NCBI RefSeq assembly: GCF_003583765.1
Contig: NZ_QXQA01000005.1
Span: 248,001-312,000 of the forward strand
Direction of reading: 5' to 3'
Source of the DNA: Paenibacillus nanensis
Lineage (GTDB): Bacteria; Bacillota; Bacilli; Paenibacillales; Paenibacillaceae
DNA: 64,000 bases
In this document: positions 52,135 through 61,551 of the stretch, one piece after another
Layout of the letters: each line of letters starts with the position of its first letter
Numbering within the stretch: the first letter of the stretch is position 1
Notes under the pieces: generated by a model
What the model saw: only the letters and a program-made list of their open reading frames with translations
What the model was told of the DNA's origin: nothing
Databases searched by the model: none
Program-made: the position numbers and the translations under genes

Positions 52135-53097
52135 CTAGAAGAGTGAATTTTCCGGCGAAAACTTTTTGACCAGCCAGTTTGCGGTGATGACCACGATAAA
52201 GCCGAACACGGATTGATACAGGCTGACGGCGCTGCCAATCGAGAAGTTAAAGTTGGTCATCAGCGCGCGGAAGACGTACGTCTCGATAATGTCCGTCGTT
52301 GCGTATAGCGCCGTATTGTTCGCGCCGACAAGGTTGAAGAACAAGCCGAAGTTGCCCCGGAGCACGCCGCCGAGCGAGAACAGCAGCAGGATGATAAACG
52401 TCGGCTTCAGCCATGGAAGCACGATATAGCGTATCCGCTGCAGAGCGTTCGCCCCGTCGATCTCCGATGCTTCGATAATTTCGTTGTCGAGACCCATAAT
52501 GGCCGCAAAATAGACGATCGAGCCGTAGCCCGTGGATTGCCACAGGAAAGTCAAAACGATGATGAACGGCCACACGCTGGCATTGGAATAAACTTTGACG
52601 GGCTCAAAGCCGAGGGCGGTCAATATGCCGTTCAGCAGGCCGTAATCATAGCTTAAAATGTTGTACGCAATAAGGCCGATTAGCACCGCCGAAATAAAAT
52701 GCGGGAGAAACATCAGGGTCTGCGACACCTTCTTGAACCATTTCAGCCGAAGCTCGTTCAGGAAGACGGCGACGACAATCTGCAGCACGTTCCCGAGCAG
52801 AATGAAGGCCAGGTTGTACAGCACCGTGTTCAGCGTCAAGCGCCACAGATCGCCCGTCATGACGAGAAACTTGAAATTATCGAAGCCGACGAACAGGCTC
52901 TTGAAGATGCCGTCCGAGTAGTTGTAGTTAATAAAGGCCAAATACAGCCCGGGCATCGGCAAATAGGCGAATACGATAAAAAACAGGATGGCCGGCACGC
53001 ACATCAGCATGAGCGTCTTGTTGTTCCAGAACCGCTTGAAACGCGACCGGACCGGCTTGACCGGACCGGCAGCCGAAGCATGAGTGGCCGTCTTCAT
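52135..53097 (-). CDS. Sugar ABC transporter permease (LplB-like)
   Basis: The 320-residue membrane protein reads LMCVPAILFFIVFAYLPMPGLYLAFINYNYSDGIF, the classic N-terminus of LplB/YteP permeases, with coupling loop EIIEASEIDGANALQRIRYIVLPWLKPTFI and SIGSAVSLYQSVFGFIVVITANWLVKKF at the end. It overlaps the GH35 gene stop by 4 nt, so enzyme and transporter are made together. Confidence 0.92.
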   Translation of the reverse strand: MKTATHASAAGPVKPVRSRFKRFWNNKTLMLMCVPAILFFIVFAYLPMPGLYLAFINYNYSDGIFKSLFVGFDNFKFLVMTGDLWRLTLNTVLYNLAFILLGNVLQIVVAVFLNELRLKWFKKVSQTLMFLPHFISAVLIGLIAYNILSYDYGLLNGILTALGFEPVKVYSNASVWPFIIVLTFLWQSTGYGSIVYFAAIMGLDNEIIEASEIDGANALQRIRYIVLPWLKPTFIILLLFSLGGVLRGNFGLFFNLVGANNTALYATTDIIETYVFRALMTNFNFSIGSAVSLYQSVFGFIVVITANWLVKKFSPENSLF

Positions 53098-55928
53098 GCC
53101 GTTGGCACCTCCCCGGGAGCAGGCGTGAAGCGAACGGAAACCGCCCGCAGCTCCGCCGCATGTTCCGTATCGACCGCCTCCAGAAGCAAGGCCAATTCGG
53201 CCGGACTGCCGTTATCCTTATGAAGCCAAGGACCAGGCAGAAAAAACGAGTCTTGGCTGCCGCCCGTCATATGCGGTCTGGACGCTCCTCCCGGCGTCCA
53301 CAGCCGCGCGACGAGCCTGCCGTCGATAAAAGCGGTTACTTTGACGAAGCTTGCGTCGATCGTCATACGGCAGCCGCCGCGGGCAGCATGCGGCAGCTGT
53401 TCCAGTCCCGCGTAGAGCCACGCCATGCCGCCGGGTTGAATCGTGACCGGCAGCTCGGCCGCAGCCGCAGCCGGCTTGGAACGAGAGGCATGCGCTGCGA
53501 GCTCGGCTTCACCGCTGCCGGAAAGCCGCCAGCTCACCGCTTCGCTTCCCTCAAGGAGCTTGACGCGTCCCGCAGGACGGCCGACGTGGCGCTCCAGAAG
53601 GATGGCGAGCTCGACAGCCTCGCCAGCTAGGACGAACGGCGTAATGTCGACGATCGGATCAAGCGGCTGAACGTTCCCTGCCGCTCGGCCGTTCACGTAG
53701 ACGGCGGCCGTTCCTTCGAGCCCGTCGAAATGAAGCGCCCAAGCATCGGTGCCAGGAGAAGCGTCAAAGCTTCGCGCGAACCATTCGCGGCGGAAGCGGC
53801 GCTCCGACAGCCAACCCCCGAAGCCGACGATCGGACGGGATACCGGGGCGCCGAACACATCGTCCGGATGCTCCGCCGGGGAAGCGTTGTCGGATGGAGC
53901 ATACCGCCAGTTGCCGCTTAAATCGCGGATACGGGTTACAGCCGTAAGTCCGCGCAATCCTCTCATCGAGCCGAGCCGCAGCCCCGGCAGTCTCGGGTCG
54001 TCGAAATTGGAGTGGCCCCAGATTTCCGCGCGGGCCGTTATATGAGCGCTGGACAGCGGCTGTTCGAGCTCGATATACCGGCTAGCCCCTCCCGGCGTAC
54101 ATGTGCCGAGATACCGGCCTCCGTCATATAGGGAGACAACGTCTCCGGCTTTGTGCAGCAGCAGCCCCTTCGCCTCCGAGGCGCCCGCCTTCCATTCGGC
54201 TTCGTACCAGGCATACCCGCTATAAATGCCGTGTTTTTCCAAGTAATCGGCGTGGGTGACAGCTGAAGGCGCCGTTGTTGTCAGAGGCTCGGCCGGGTTG
54301 ACAGGGGCCGCGGACCACCGAGCGGCGAGCGGCACAGAAGAATCCGCATAATTGCCTTCCATTGGCTCCGCGGAATAAACGATACCGGTTTGTTCGTCTA
54401 CAGATTCCACCATCAGCGCGTTTTTCCGGCTCATCGTGACGACCTCCAGCATATGCCCGCCTTGCAGAGAGAACCGGCACACGGCGACGCCCGAATCGTC
54501 AAACGCGAGCTTCAAAGCTCCCCCGCTTTTCCGGACCGTCATGCCTTCCGCTTCCGCGGGAACGTCCTCCGCGAACGCGAACGCGATCTCGGCCGGACCC
54601 TCCGTATGGAAAAGCATAACCGTCTTATGCTCGCCGGCCTGCACATCCGAGAGCTCGGCGGTTGCGTAAAGAAGCGTGCCGCGGAGTCCCCAGTGCGCGA
54701 GCGGCACCTCCCACGGAAGCGCCATACAGCGATTCGGCTTTAGCAGCAGACTCATTCCGGCTGCTTCCGGAGCTGATGCCGGCCGGAGCTCGAGCACCGC
54801 GTCCTCGGCTCCGGTATTTGCGGCGAACAGCAGCCTTCCGCCTCCATGAAGCCGCAGCTCGGTTGGACCGGCAGCGGAGCCGGAGCGCCGCAGAAGCTGC
54901 GCCGCCGGATTGCCGGTGTCCGGGGCAGCCTCGGCGAGCGCGGCGCCGTAAGCCGAAATAAGACGGCTCAGCAGCCTTCCTTCATACGCTTCCGGCCTAA
55001 GGACGCCATCCGGGGAAATCATGCCGCCGAAATCGTAATCGGAGGCAAGGAAGGCGAGGGGCTTGCCCCAGTTGTTCGTGGCATTGGTAAAGCCGAAGTT
55101 GTGGCCTGACGCTTGCAGGTAAGGTCCAAGCAGCTTCGCTCCGCAAGAAAGCAAGCGCCTCAGCAAAAAATGAGAGCGGTTCGTTTCGGTCACCATGAGC
55201 GGCAGCCCCATATCCGCTAGCTCGCGCCGGTATGCCAGCACCTTGGCTTCGAATTCCGGGTCCCGGTCATGCGGATAGAAGTTGCACGTCGGCACGACGC
55301 CTTCGGCGAACCCGGAAGCTTCTGCTAACCCGCCTTGACCTGCGCAGGCGATAAGCGGAACCGTCACGCCGTGCGACAGCGCCATATCGCGCAGCGCCGC
55401 AATATAACCTTGGGGATCGCTGCATCCGTAGAAATCAAGCTCGTTGTCAAGCTGGACGCAGACAACCGTGCCTTGTCCGCCTAGCTGATACTTCGCAAGC
55501 AGCGGCATGATCCGGTCGAACCACCTCGCCGTGTGCCGAAGAAACCCGGGATTATTGTCTCTTAAGCGCACATCTTCCATCGGGTACAAATAGGCGGGAA
55601 GCGCTCCCCCATCCCACTCCGAGCAGATGTAGGGTCCCGGCCTAGCCACGACGAGAAGACCGGTCTCCGCTGCCAGCCGCAGGAAAACTTCCGCATCCCT
55701 GTCGCCAGCGAAGTCCCATTCGCCTTCGGATCGTTCATGATAGTTCCACGGGAAATATACGTCGATGCAATCGTAGCCGGACGATTTGACTTGCTCAAGG
55801 CGCGTCTTCCATAAGCCGCGCGGTATTCGGAAATAGAATAGAGAGGCGCAGAGCAGAATTCTGCTCTCGCCTTGGATTCGAATGCCGGACGGCGTCAGCT
55901 GGACGGGACTTGTGGTTTGTACGTTCAC
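53094..55928 (-). CDS. GH35 glycoside hydrolase (beta-galactosidase-like), divergent
   Basis: The 944-residue protein opens with a GH35 barrel: LCASLFYFRIPRGLW, YFPWNYHERSEGEWDF, RPGPYICSEWDGGALPAYL. The acid/base Glu is in VQLDNELDFYG (the common VENEYG with Asp for the first Glu, but the catalytic Asn-Glu kept, near residue 163), and the likely nucleophile is Glu in VTETNRS near 248. The rest is beta-rich, with a jelly-roll domain near the end. The start is GTG 55928, because AAAAGGAG lies 10 nt upstream; the ATG at 55961 sits inside a cre site. No signal peptide, so it acts in the cytoplasm on imported sugar. Confidence 0.85.
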   Translation of the reverse strand: MNVQTTSPVQLTPSGIRIQGESRILLCASLFYFRIPRGLWKTRLEQVKSSGYDCIDVYFPWNYHERSEGEWDFAGDRDAEVFLRLAAETGLLVVARPGPYICSEWDGGALPAYLYPMEDVRLRDNNPGFLRHTARWFDRIMPLLAKYQLGGQGTVVCVQLDNELDFYGCSDPQGYIAALRDMALSHGVTVPLIACAGQGGLAEASGFAEGVVPTCNFYPHDRDPEFEAKVLAYRRELADMGLPLMVTETNRSHFLLRRLLSCGAKLLGPYLQASGHNFGFTNATNNWGKPLAFLASDYDFGGMISPDGVLRPEAYEGRLLSRLISAYGAALAEAAPDTGNPAAQLLRRSGSAAGPTELRLHGGGRLLFAANTGAEDAVLELRPASAPEAAGMSLLLKPNRCMALPWEVPLAHWGLRGTLLYATAELSDVQAGEHKTVMLFHTEGPAEIAFAFAEDVPAEAEGMTVRKSGGALKLAFDDSGVAVCRFSLQGGHMLEVVTMSRKNALMVESVDEQTGIVYSAEPMEGNYADSSVPLAARWSAAPVNPAEPLTTTAPSAVTHADYLEKHGIYSGYAWYEAEWKAGASEAKGLLLHKAGDVVSLYDGGRYLGTCTPGGASRYIELEQPLSSAHITARAEIWGHSNFDDPRLPGLRLGSMRGLRGLTAVTRIRDLSGNWRYAPSDNASPAEHPDDVFGAPVSRPIVGFGGWLSERRFRREWFARSFDASPGTDAWALHFDGLEGTAAVYVNGRAAGNVQPLDPIVDITPFVLAGEAVELAILLERHVGRPAGRVKLLEGSEAVSWRLSGSGEAELAAHASRSKPAAAAAELPVTIQPGGMAWLYAGLEQLPHAARGGCRMTIDASFVKVTAFIDGRLVARLWTPGGASRPHMTGGSQDSFFLPGPWLHKDNGSPAELALLLEAVDTEHAAELRAVSVRFTPAPGEVPTA

Positions 55929-55945
55929 GCAACATCGACTCCTTT

Positions 55946-55961
55946 TTGTAAGCGATTTCAT
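55946..55961. promoter_or_regulatory. Perfect CcpA cre site
   Basis: On the minus strand ATGAAATCGCTTACAA matches WTGNAANCGNWWNCAW at every position. It lies 17 nt upstream of the GH35 GTG start, next to the RBS, a place where CcpA would block transcription when glucose is present. Confidence 0.75.
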
Positions 55962-56016
55962 ATCTTTATTTTAGAAGCATGGCGAGCATACGGCATTCCA
56001 ATAAACTAAGAAATAT

Positions 56017-56074
56017 AGAAAAAAACAAAGAGGCTTTCCATCTCCCGGCGAATGGCCGGAATGACGAAAGCCTC
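56017..56074 (-). terminator. Terminator after the lectin-fused regulator gene
   Basis: GAGGCTTTC/GAAAGCCTC (56074-56066 with 56038-56030) with an inner CCGGC/GCCGG stem, followed by TTTGTTTTTTTC on the minus strand. It separates the regulatory triad from the GH35 operon. Confidence 0.85.
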
Positions 56075-56119
56075 GATGCTTGTCGATGGGACGGATAGGA
56101 ATAGCGTTCCATTACTTTT

Positions 56120-58144
56120 CTATGAAATGTATGAAAATTTTACGATGCCTGCGCTGTGCGCATTCACAATGCTCCACTGCTGATTCGCGCCATGGTTGTC
56201 TTTCCACTGAATGACGGGCGCATGCGCTTCCTTGGAGCAGCCGTTAACATCCGCCCTCAGCCCGCTGCCGATGTTGACCAGCTTGAAATAGCTGCCGGCC
56301 TTCACGACCGACCAGCGCTGGCTCTCCCCTCCGTGATCGGCGGCTTGAACAAGCCGTGCGCCCGCATTGGCCGAGGCACCTTCCACGTCGAGCAGCAACC
56401 CGCTCCACCGGTTAACCAGCTTGAATACGCCATCGCCCGCCGGCAGCAGACGCCACAGCTGATTTTTCCCGCCATGCGGATGATATTGGATGAGCTCCGC
56501 TCCCGCTTCCCTCGCTTCGCCTTGCACGTCGAGCGCCATACCGCTGCCTCGGTTAACGAGCAAATAATCCGCTTCCGGCAAAAAGCCGCCGGCGGGCTGG
56601 CCGTAGCATCGGAAATCGGATACGGTCATCGCGGCATACTCCTTGAACACTTTGCAGAAATACGAAGTGTCTTTGAAGCCTACGCGCTCCGCAACCTCGT
56701 ATACTTTGAGCGTCGTTTCCCGAAGCAGCTTCTTGGCCGCTTCCACCCGGCTATGCTGAATGAATTCCACGAGCCGCTGCCCGGTCTGTTGCCGGAAGAT
56801 GACCGACAAATAGTTAGGGCTTAGTCCTAGCCGGGCCGCGATATCCGCAACATTCAAATCCTCGCCGAGCCTGGCGAGAATATACTCCCGCGCCAGCCGA
56901 ATTTCCGTCCGTTCCCCGTGCGGCTGTCCTCCCGTCAGGCGCAAGCATTGCTCCAGGAACAAGGACTGAATCGTTTTGATATCCTCAAGCCGATCCAGCG
57001 CGCGGGCAATTCTGTCGTGCCAATGCTCCATCGGCTCGCACTCGACTCCCCGGTCTGAGGCGAGGACAACCAGCTGAGCGAACAAATCAAGCAGCACCTT
57101 GCGCACAACGCCCTTTCCCGGCTTCATTCTTCTCATATCTTGAAACAGGCGCCGGGCATGAAGCTCAATCGATTCCGCCGAACCGTTCTTCAGCGCTTTG
57201 GACAACGAGCTGACGCTGCCGCCCAGGTCCGGCTCAGGCTGGCCTTGCTCGGTTAGAGGCGCAAAGATCCGGCTGCTTTCCCGTTCCGCATAAATGCTCC
57301 GGAATAAAGCAGCTTCCGCCTGGGCGAGCAGCCCGCGGGCTGCCTTAAGGCCGAGACCTGCCCGGCTGATGCCGATGCTGCACGCAATGCCCATGCCATC
57401 CAAAGAGGCTTTGATGCGCTCCGCAGCCTGATGCGCGGCGCCTGCCAGCCGCGCTTCGCTTCTCTCCCTGCCGAAATCCAGCGCAACGGCAACCCGGTGG
57501 GGCGCCAGCGTCACGCATTGCCAGACATCGGTCATCTGCCCTATTGCGGATCCAAAGACCGCCTCAAGTGAAGCGATATTTTTACATGCGGCGGCATCCA
57601 TGCTGACGGCAAGCAGAACGATCGAGGATTCGCGCAGCGCTGCGTCCGCCGCTTCTCCCCTCCGGCCCAAGTCATTGGCGTCTTCGGAGCTAAGCAGCGC
57701 CTCGCGCAAAAGCTGAAGAGCAGCCTGGCGCTGCTGCGGTCTGTCGTCCGAGCGTCTGCTCCGCTCCTCTTCGATCTTTTCCCTTGCCTGCGTTACCGCC
57801 TGAATCAGCCCCTCCTCCTCCAGATCATGCTTCAGCAAATAATCGAGCGCTCCGAGCTTGAGGGCGTCCTTAACGAAATGGAAGTCGTCATACGAGCTAA
57901 GGACGATGACCTTCGTCTCCGGCGCCGACTGCTTTACGGAATGGATAAGGTCGATGCCGTTCATTTCGGGCATGCTGATATCGGTTACGATGAGATCGAC
58001 AGGGCAATCAACAAGACGCTCCAGAGCCTGCCTGCCGTTCACGGCTTCCGCGGCCAGCTCGAAGCCGCAGCGCTCCCAGTCGATTATCGTTTTAATGGCG
58101 TACCTGTATATGGCGTTATCCTCAACGATCATCGCTTTCAGCAT
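56120..58144 (-). CDS. YesN/AraC-type response regulator fused to a ricin-type (RICIN) beta-trefoil lectin domain
   Basis: The 674-residue protein has a receiver domain (MIVEDNAIYRYAIKTIIDWE, Asp55 in LIVTDISMPEMNG, Lys105), a long middle region and an AraC-type helix-turn-helix at about 412-510 (NVADIAARLGLSPNYLSVIFRQQTG; VYEVAERVGFKDTSYFCKVFKEY). It then adds about 140 residues forming three beta-trefoil repeats. Each repeat has a LVN..SG..DV pattern and a Q-x-W motif (NQLWRLL, SQRWSVV, NQQWSIV). Such QxW lectin domains usually occur on secreted enzymes; here the regulator has no signal peptide and is cytoplasmic. The frame is continuous. It overlaps the kinase gene by 23 nt. It probably regulates the GH35/transport operon downstream. 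Confidence 0.92.
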   Translation of the reverse strand: MLKAMIVEDNAIYRYAIKTIIDWERCGFELAAEAVNGRQALERLVDCPVDLIVTDISMPEMNGIDLIHSVKQSAPETKVIVLSSYDDFHFVKDALKLGALDYLLKHDLEEEGLIQAVTQAREKIEEERSRRSDDRPQQRQAALQLLREALLSSEDANDLGRRGEAADAALRESSIVLLAVSMDAAACKNIASLEAVFGSAIGQMTDVWQCVTLAPHRVAVALDFGRERSEARLAGAAHQAAERIKASLDGMGIACSIGISRAGLGLKAARGLLAQAEAALFRSIYAERESSRIFAPLTEQGQPEPDLGGSVSSLSKALKNGSAESIELHARRLFQDMRRMKPGKGVVRKVLLDLFAQLVVLASDRGVECEPMEHWHDRIARALDRLEDIKTIQSLFLEQCLRLTGGQPHGERTEIRLAREYILARLGEDLNVADIAARLGLSPNYLSVIFRQQTGQRLVEFIQHSRVEAAKKLLRETTLKVYEVAERVGFKDTSYFCKVFKEYAAMTVSDFRCYGQPAGGFLPEADYLLVNRGSGMALDVQGEAREAGAELIQYHPHGGKNQLWRLLPAGDGVFKLVNRWSGLLLDVEGASANAGARLVQAADHGGESQRWSVVKAGSYFKLVNIGSGLRADVNGCSKEAHAPVIQWKDNHGANQQWSIVNAHSAGIVKFSYIS

Positions 58145-59942
58145 GAACCTCGTCTCCCTTCTCGCTTTCAATAATGGGCAGCGTGACAATAGCCGTCGTT
58201 CCTTTGCCTGGCCCGCTCCGGTAGCTTAATCCGAACTCCTCGCCGGCATATAATCGGATCCTCTCGTTGACGCCGCGAATGCCAATGCTGTGGAGACCCG
58301 GATATGACGTGCGCCTGTCGGCCGCCAGAAGCTTGGCGAAGCATTCCTCCTCCATTCCCTTGCCGTTATCCTCGACCTCCAGCACCAGCCGATTCGCCGC
58401 CCGCCGTCCACGGATCGTAATCAGGCCGCTTGCTTTCGACATCTCGATTCCGTGAAGGATAGCATTCTCCACGAGCGGCTGAAGCGTCAAATGAAGAACC
58501 TGAAACGAAAGCAGCGATTCGTCGAAGTCGTAGGAAACGGTGAAGGCGTCGCCATAGCCGATTTGCTGCAGTTCAATATAGCGCGCGATATCCTGCAGTT
58601 CCTCCCGAAGTGTATGCCATTCGCTCGTTTTCCTTATGGATGACTTGAGCAGGCCAATCAGCGCCGCCGTCATCCGTTCGATTTCCGGCTGCTGCTTCAT
58701 GCGGGCGTACCAGCGGATCGTGCCGAGCGTGTTGTATAGAAAATGCGGATTAATTTGCGCGAGCAGCACCGAAAATTCGGCCTGCTGCTTTTCCATGCGC
58801 TCTTTATACACCGTCGTGATCAACTCGTCGATGCGGTCGAGCATCGTGTTGAAGCGGAGGGCGAGCACGCCCGCCTCGTCCGTTCCGGCTGGCTTGATCC
58901 GTATGCCGAAATCGCCGTCCTCGACCCGGCGCATCGTCCTCTCCAGCAGCTTAATCCCTCTGGTCGTCGATTTCGAAAGATAAACCGCGATGATGGCGGA
59001 AACGATGACTGCCGCAATAGAAGCAAGCGCGATCACCAGCTGGAGCAGACGGATCTTCCCGAACAGCTGCGACATCGGGATCATATTTAGAATCGTCCAT
59101 CCGTCCGGCGAACGCTTCTCCTGCGTGATCAAGTAGCTGCTTCCGTTCATCTTGACGATTCGGCTGTCTGCGAAGGCAGCGGCATGATTCCGCACTTCCG
59201 CCGTCCGTGCGGCCGCTTCCCGAAGCTTCGGATAGGATTCGCCCATAATCAAATCGCCGGAGCCGCTTATAATGGCCATGTTCTCCCTCACAATGAGCGA
59301 ACCGGCTGCATTCGGATTCCAGAAATACCGGGAGTCCAGCAGCACGACGATGACGCCGTAGCTGCGGCTGACATTGCTCAAATCGATGAAGGCGCGCGCA
59401 AACAAAATCTCGTCCTCTCCGCGCGGGGAAGATAACCATAGCAGCTGGGGACCAGACCCTTTTATCTTCGCCTCCGAATCAGCCGCCATCTTTGCCGCGT
59501 CCTGCTCGCTCAGCTGCCCGGCTCCGCCGTCTCGATTTTCCCACCAATAAACGGTGCCGCGCGTATTGCGGACGATGACCGCCCTGACGTGTTCATTATT
59601 ATTGGCGAATTCCGACAGCAACGTATTCGCGCGAAGCCGATTTGACGCCGGATTGTCCAGCTCCGCCGAAGACTCCACTGCCATCATGGACTTGAGACGG
59701 CTATTAGCCAGCAGGTCAACCGTCGAGCCGACCCATTCCTTGGCCCGGTACTCAATGTTGTCGGATGCCTGATGAACAAGCTGCCGCGTCAAATCGCGCG
59801 TCTGTATTTCCGTATAGTGCCTTGCTGCATAAATCGCGAGACTCCCGACTGCGACCGCCATCAGTACAATTAAAATTAAATTGGAGATCAAAATTTTAGT
59901 GCGGATCAGCATACTCCCGAACAGATTACGCAGCTTCCTCAT
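58122..59942 (-). CDS. Sensor histidine kinase, YesM family
   Basis: The 606-residue membrane kinase has two helices (LISNLILIVLMAVAVGSLAIYAA; LVIALASIAAVIVSAIIAVYL) around an extracellular sensing region of about 260 residues, then HAMP. The motif LLAQINPHFLYNTLGTIRWYARM carries the phospho-acceptor His, followed by the ATPase domain (QPLVENAILHGIEMS, DNGKGME, IGIRGVNERIRLY). ATG 59942 is preceded by GGAGGAGGAG. It overlaps the binding-protein gene by 17 nt and the regulator gene by 23 nt, so the three are translationally coupled. Confidence 0.92.
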   Translation of the reverse strand: MRKLRNLFGSMLIRTKILISNLILIVLMAVAVGSLAIYAARHYTEIQTRDLTRQLVHQASDNIEYRAKEWVGSTVDLLANSRLKSMMAVESSAELDNPASNRLRANTLLSEFANNNEHVRAVIVRNTRGTVYWWENRDGGAGQLSEQDAAKMAADSEAKIKGSGPQLLWLSSPRGEDEILFARAFIDLSNVSRSYGVIVVLLDSRYFWNPNAAGSLIVRENMAIISGSGDLIMGESYPKLREAAARTAEVRNHAAAFADSRIVKMNGSSYLITQEKRSPDGWTILNMIPMSQLFGKIRLLQLVIALASIAAVIVSAIIAVYLSKSTTRGIKLLERTMRRVEDGDFGIRIKPAGTDEAGVLALRFNTMLDRIDELITTVYKERMEKQQAEFSVLLAQINPHFLYNTLGTIRWYARMKQQPEIERMTAALIGLLKSSIRKTSEWHTLREELQDIARYIELQQIGYGDAFTVSYDFDESLLSFQVLHLTLQPLVENAILHGIEMSKASGLITIRGRRAANRLVLEVEDNGKGMEEECFAKLLAADRRTSYPGLHSIGIRGVNERIRLYAGEEFGLSYRSGPGKGTTAIVTLPIIESEKGDEVHAESDDR

Positions 59943-61296
59943 CTGCGGTCTCCTCCTCCCCGTTCGGGACGGCCGCAGGGCGGATTTGGCCGAATGCTTC
60001 ATCCAGCCCCCGAAGCGCGGCATCCAGATCATGATCGGGATCGAGCAAGTAATCCGCTACCGCCGCGCTGTAGGCGCGCCCCAGCTCCGGATCGGTAAAG
60101 TCCGGCAAAATGCCCGACCAATCTACCGTTCTGCCGGTCTTCATATAAGCCTCGTTAAGCTCCGCAAGCGCAGGATCAAGATTGCCGTTCACCTCTTTTA
60201 TGACGGAAATGCCCTTTTTGTTCAGCTGCAGCGACAAGCCCAATTCCGGCTCGGCGTACAGCTCCAGCAGCTCCATTGCAAGATCGGCATGCCGCGAATG
60301 CGGATTAACGACAATGCCGCCCGTCGATTTCATAGCGAATTTGGCGGCGCCGGGAACTTCGGAGGCGGGAAACGGGAACAGGCCGATGTTCGCGTCCTCC
60401 CGCTTCGACCGAACGCCGTCTACGCTCCACGTGCCGCCGATCATCATCGCCGCCCTGCCTTCCGCCACCATCGAACGCGCTTCGTCCCAGCTCGTCTCGA
60501 ACGGATCGGCATTCACGTACCGATAACGCTCGGCGAGCCGCGTGAACGGACCTTCAAAGACGGCTTTGCTCTGCTCGAACGTCGCGGCGCCCGTGCTTAG
60601 ATCGTCGATCAAACGGGGATTCGCCACAAGAGCGGACGGGATGAGGTCGGCGGCAAGGTCCCAGAATAGGGTCCAGTTTTCCTTATAGCCGGCCGCAATC
60701 GGGGTAACGCCGCGCATTTTGAGCTTGCGGCATACATCCAGAAATTCGCTCCATGTCTCCGGGACGGTTGTAATGCCCGCTCTTGCGAAAACATCCTTGT
60801 TGTACGTCACGCCAAGACCGTTCGCGTCGATCGGAAGCGCCCATATGCGGCCGTCCTCCGTCTTCGCTCCGTTCAAATATTCCGGCTTCAAGCGCTCCAG
60901 AAACGGCTTGCCGGTCAAATCCGCAGCATAGCCGGAATCGATTAGATCCCTAGCGCCTTGAATATTGTCTATCATATAAAGATCGGGCATTTCGTCCGTC
61001 GCAACCCTCATTCTGAGCATCGACATGTAATCGCCGCCGTTGAGCGGCACAACCGTTACCGTTACGCCCGGGTACTTCTCCTGAAATTTACGGATGCCCG
61101 AATCGATCCATTTGCGGCTGCCGTCTTCTCCGAAATGATGCAGCCATACAAGGCGGACAGGCTCGGGTGCATCTGCCGCCCCATTGCCGGTCGCGGACAG
61201 CTCGCTGCTGTCTTGGAACATGCCCGCAAGCGCCATTGCTGACGCTGCGGCTGTGAGCAGCAGGAAGCATGAGATTAGCAGCCATCTCGTTTTCAT
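59926..61296 (-). CDS. Extracellular sugar-binding protein linked to a two-component system (no lipobox)
   Basis: The 456-residue protein is a family-1 solute-binding protein (LVWLHHFGEDGSRKWIDSGIRKFQEKYPGVTVTVVPLNGGDYMSMLRMRVATDEMPDLYMID; YNKDVFARAGITTVPETWSEFLDVCRKL; GRAAMMIGGTWSVDGV). Its N-terminal hydrophobic segment (WLLISCFLLLTAAASAMALAGMF) lacks a lipobox Cys at the usual place, so it may be cleaved or stay as a membrane anchor. Being coupled to the kinase gene, with the operon's transporter having its own binding protein, suggests it serves as an extracellular sensor for the kinase. ATG 61296 is preferred over TTG 61299. Confidence 0.85.
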   Translation of the reverse strand: MKTRWLLISCFLLLTAAASAMALAGMFQDSSELSATGNGAADAPEPVRLVWLHHFGEDGSRKWIDSGIRKFQEKYPGVTVTVVPLNGGDYMSMLRMRVATDEMPDLYMIDNIQGARDLIDSGYAADLTGKPFLERLKPEYLNGAKTEDGRIWALPIDANGLGVTYNKDVFARAGITTVPETWSEFLDVCRKLKMRGVTPIAAGYKENWTLFWDLAADLIPSALVANPRLIDDLSTGAATFEQSKAVFEGPFTRLAERYRYVNADPFETSWDEARSMVAEGRAAMMIGGTWSVDGVRSKREDANIGLFPFPASEVPGAAKFAMKSTGGIVVNPHSRHADLAMELLELYAEPELGLSLQLNKKGISVIKEVNGNLDPALAELNEAYMKTGRTVDWSGILPDFTDPELGRAYSAAVADYLLDPDHDLDAALRGLDEAFGQIRPAAVPNGEEETADEEAA

Positions 61297-61333
61297 CAAC
61301 CATCCCCACTTTCCGTTGAGCTTCTCTACAGAA

Positions 61334-61349
61334 ATGTAAGCGGTGTCAT
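61334..61349. promoter_or_regulatory. Candidate CcpA cre site upstream of the sensor triad
   Basis: ATGTAAGCGGTGTCAT matches WTGNAANCGNWWNCAW except for one base and lies 38 nt before the binding-protein start. The rest of the 61297-61551 gap shows only AT-rich promoter-like sequence, including TATAAT at 61479-61484 facing the plus-strand genes. Confidence 0.4.
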
Positions 61350-61551
61350 TTTAATAGTAACGCATTCCCCTTCCTCGCGCATAACTGAATTTTTACTCCT
61401 TATAAAAATTTTCTTCACTGTCCTCTTTCGGAATCAACCGAATCGTTAGCGGAAATATCACATGCCTTGCGAATTGATTATAATAGTAGAAGCCGATAGA
61501 ATGGGAGGGCATCTTCATCTCGTTACCCTACAGAAAGGAGGCAGCCTGTCC

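Noticed and set aside
53094..55928. Catalytically dead GH35 because VENEYG reads LDNELD
   Set aside because: The residue changed is the first Glu. In clan GH-A the acid/base is the Glu after Asn, which is present, and a plausible nucleophile Glu follows in VTETNRS.
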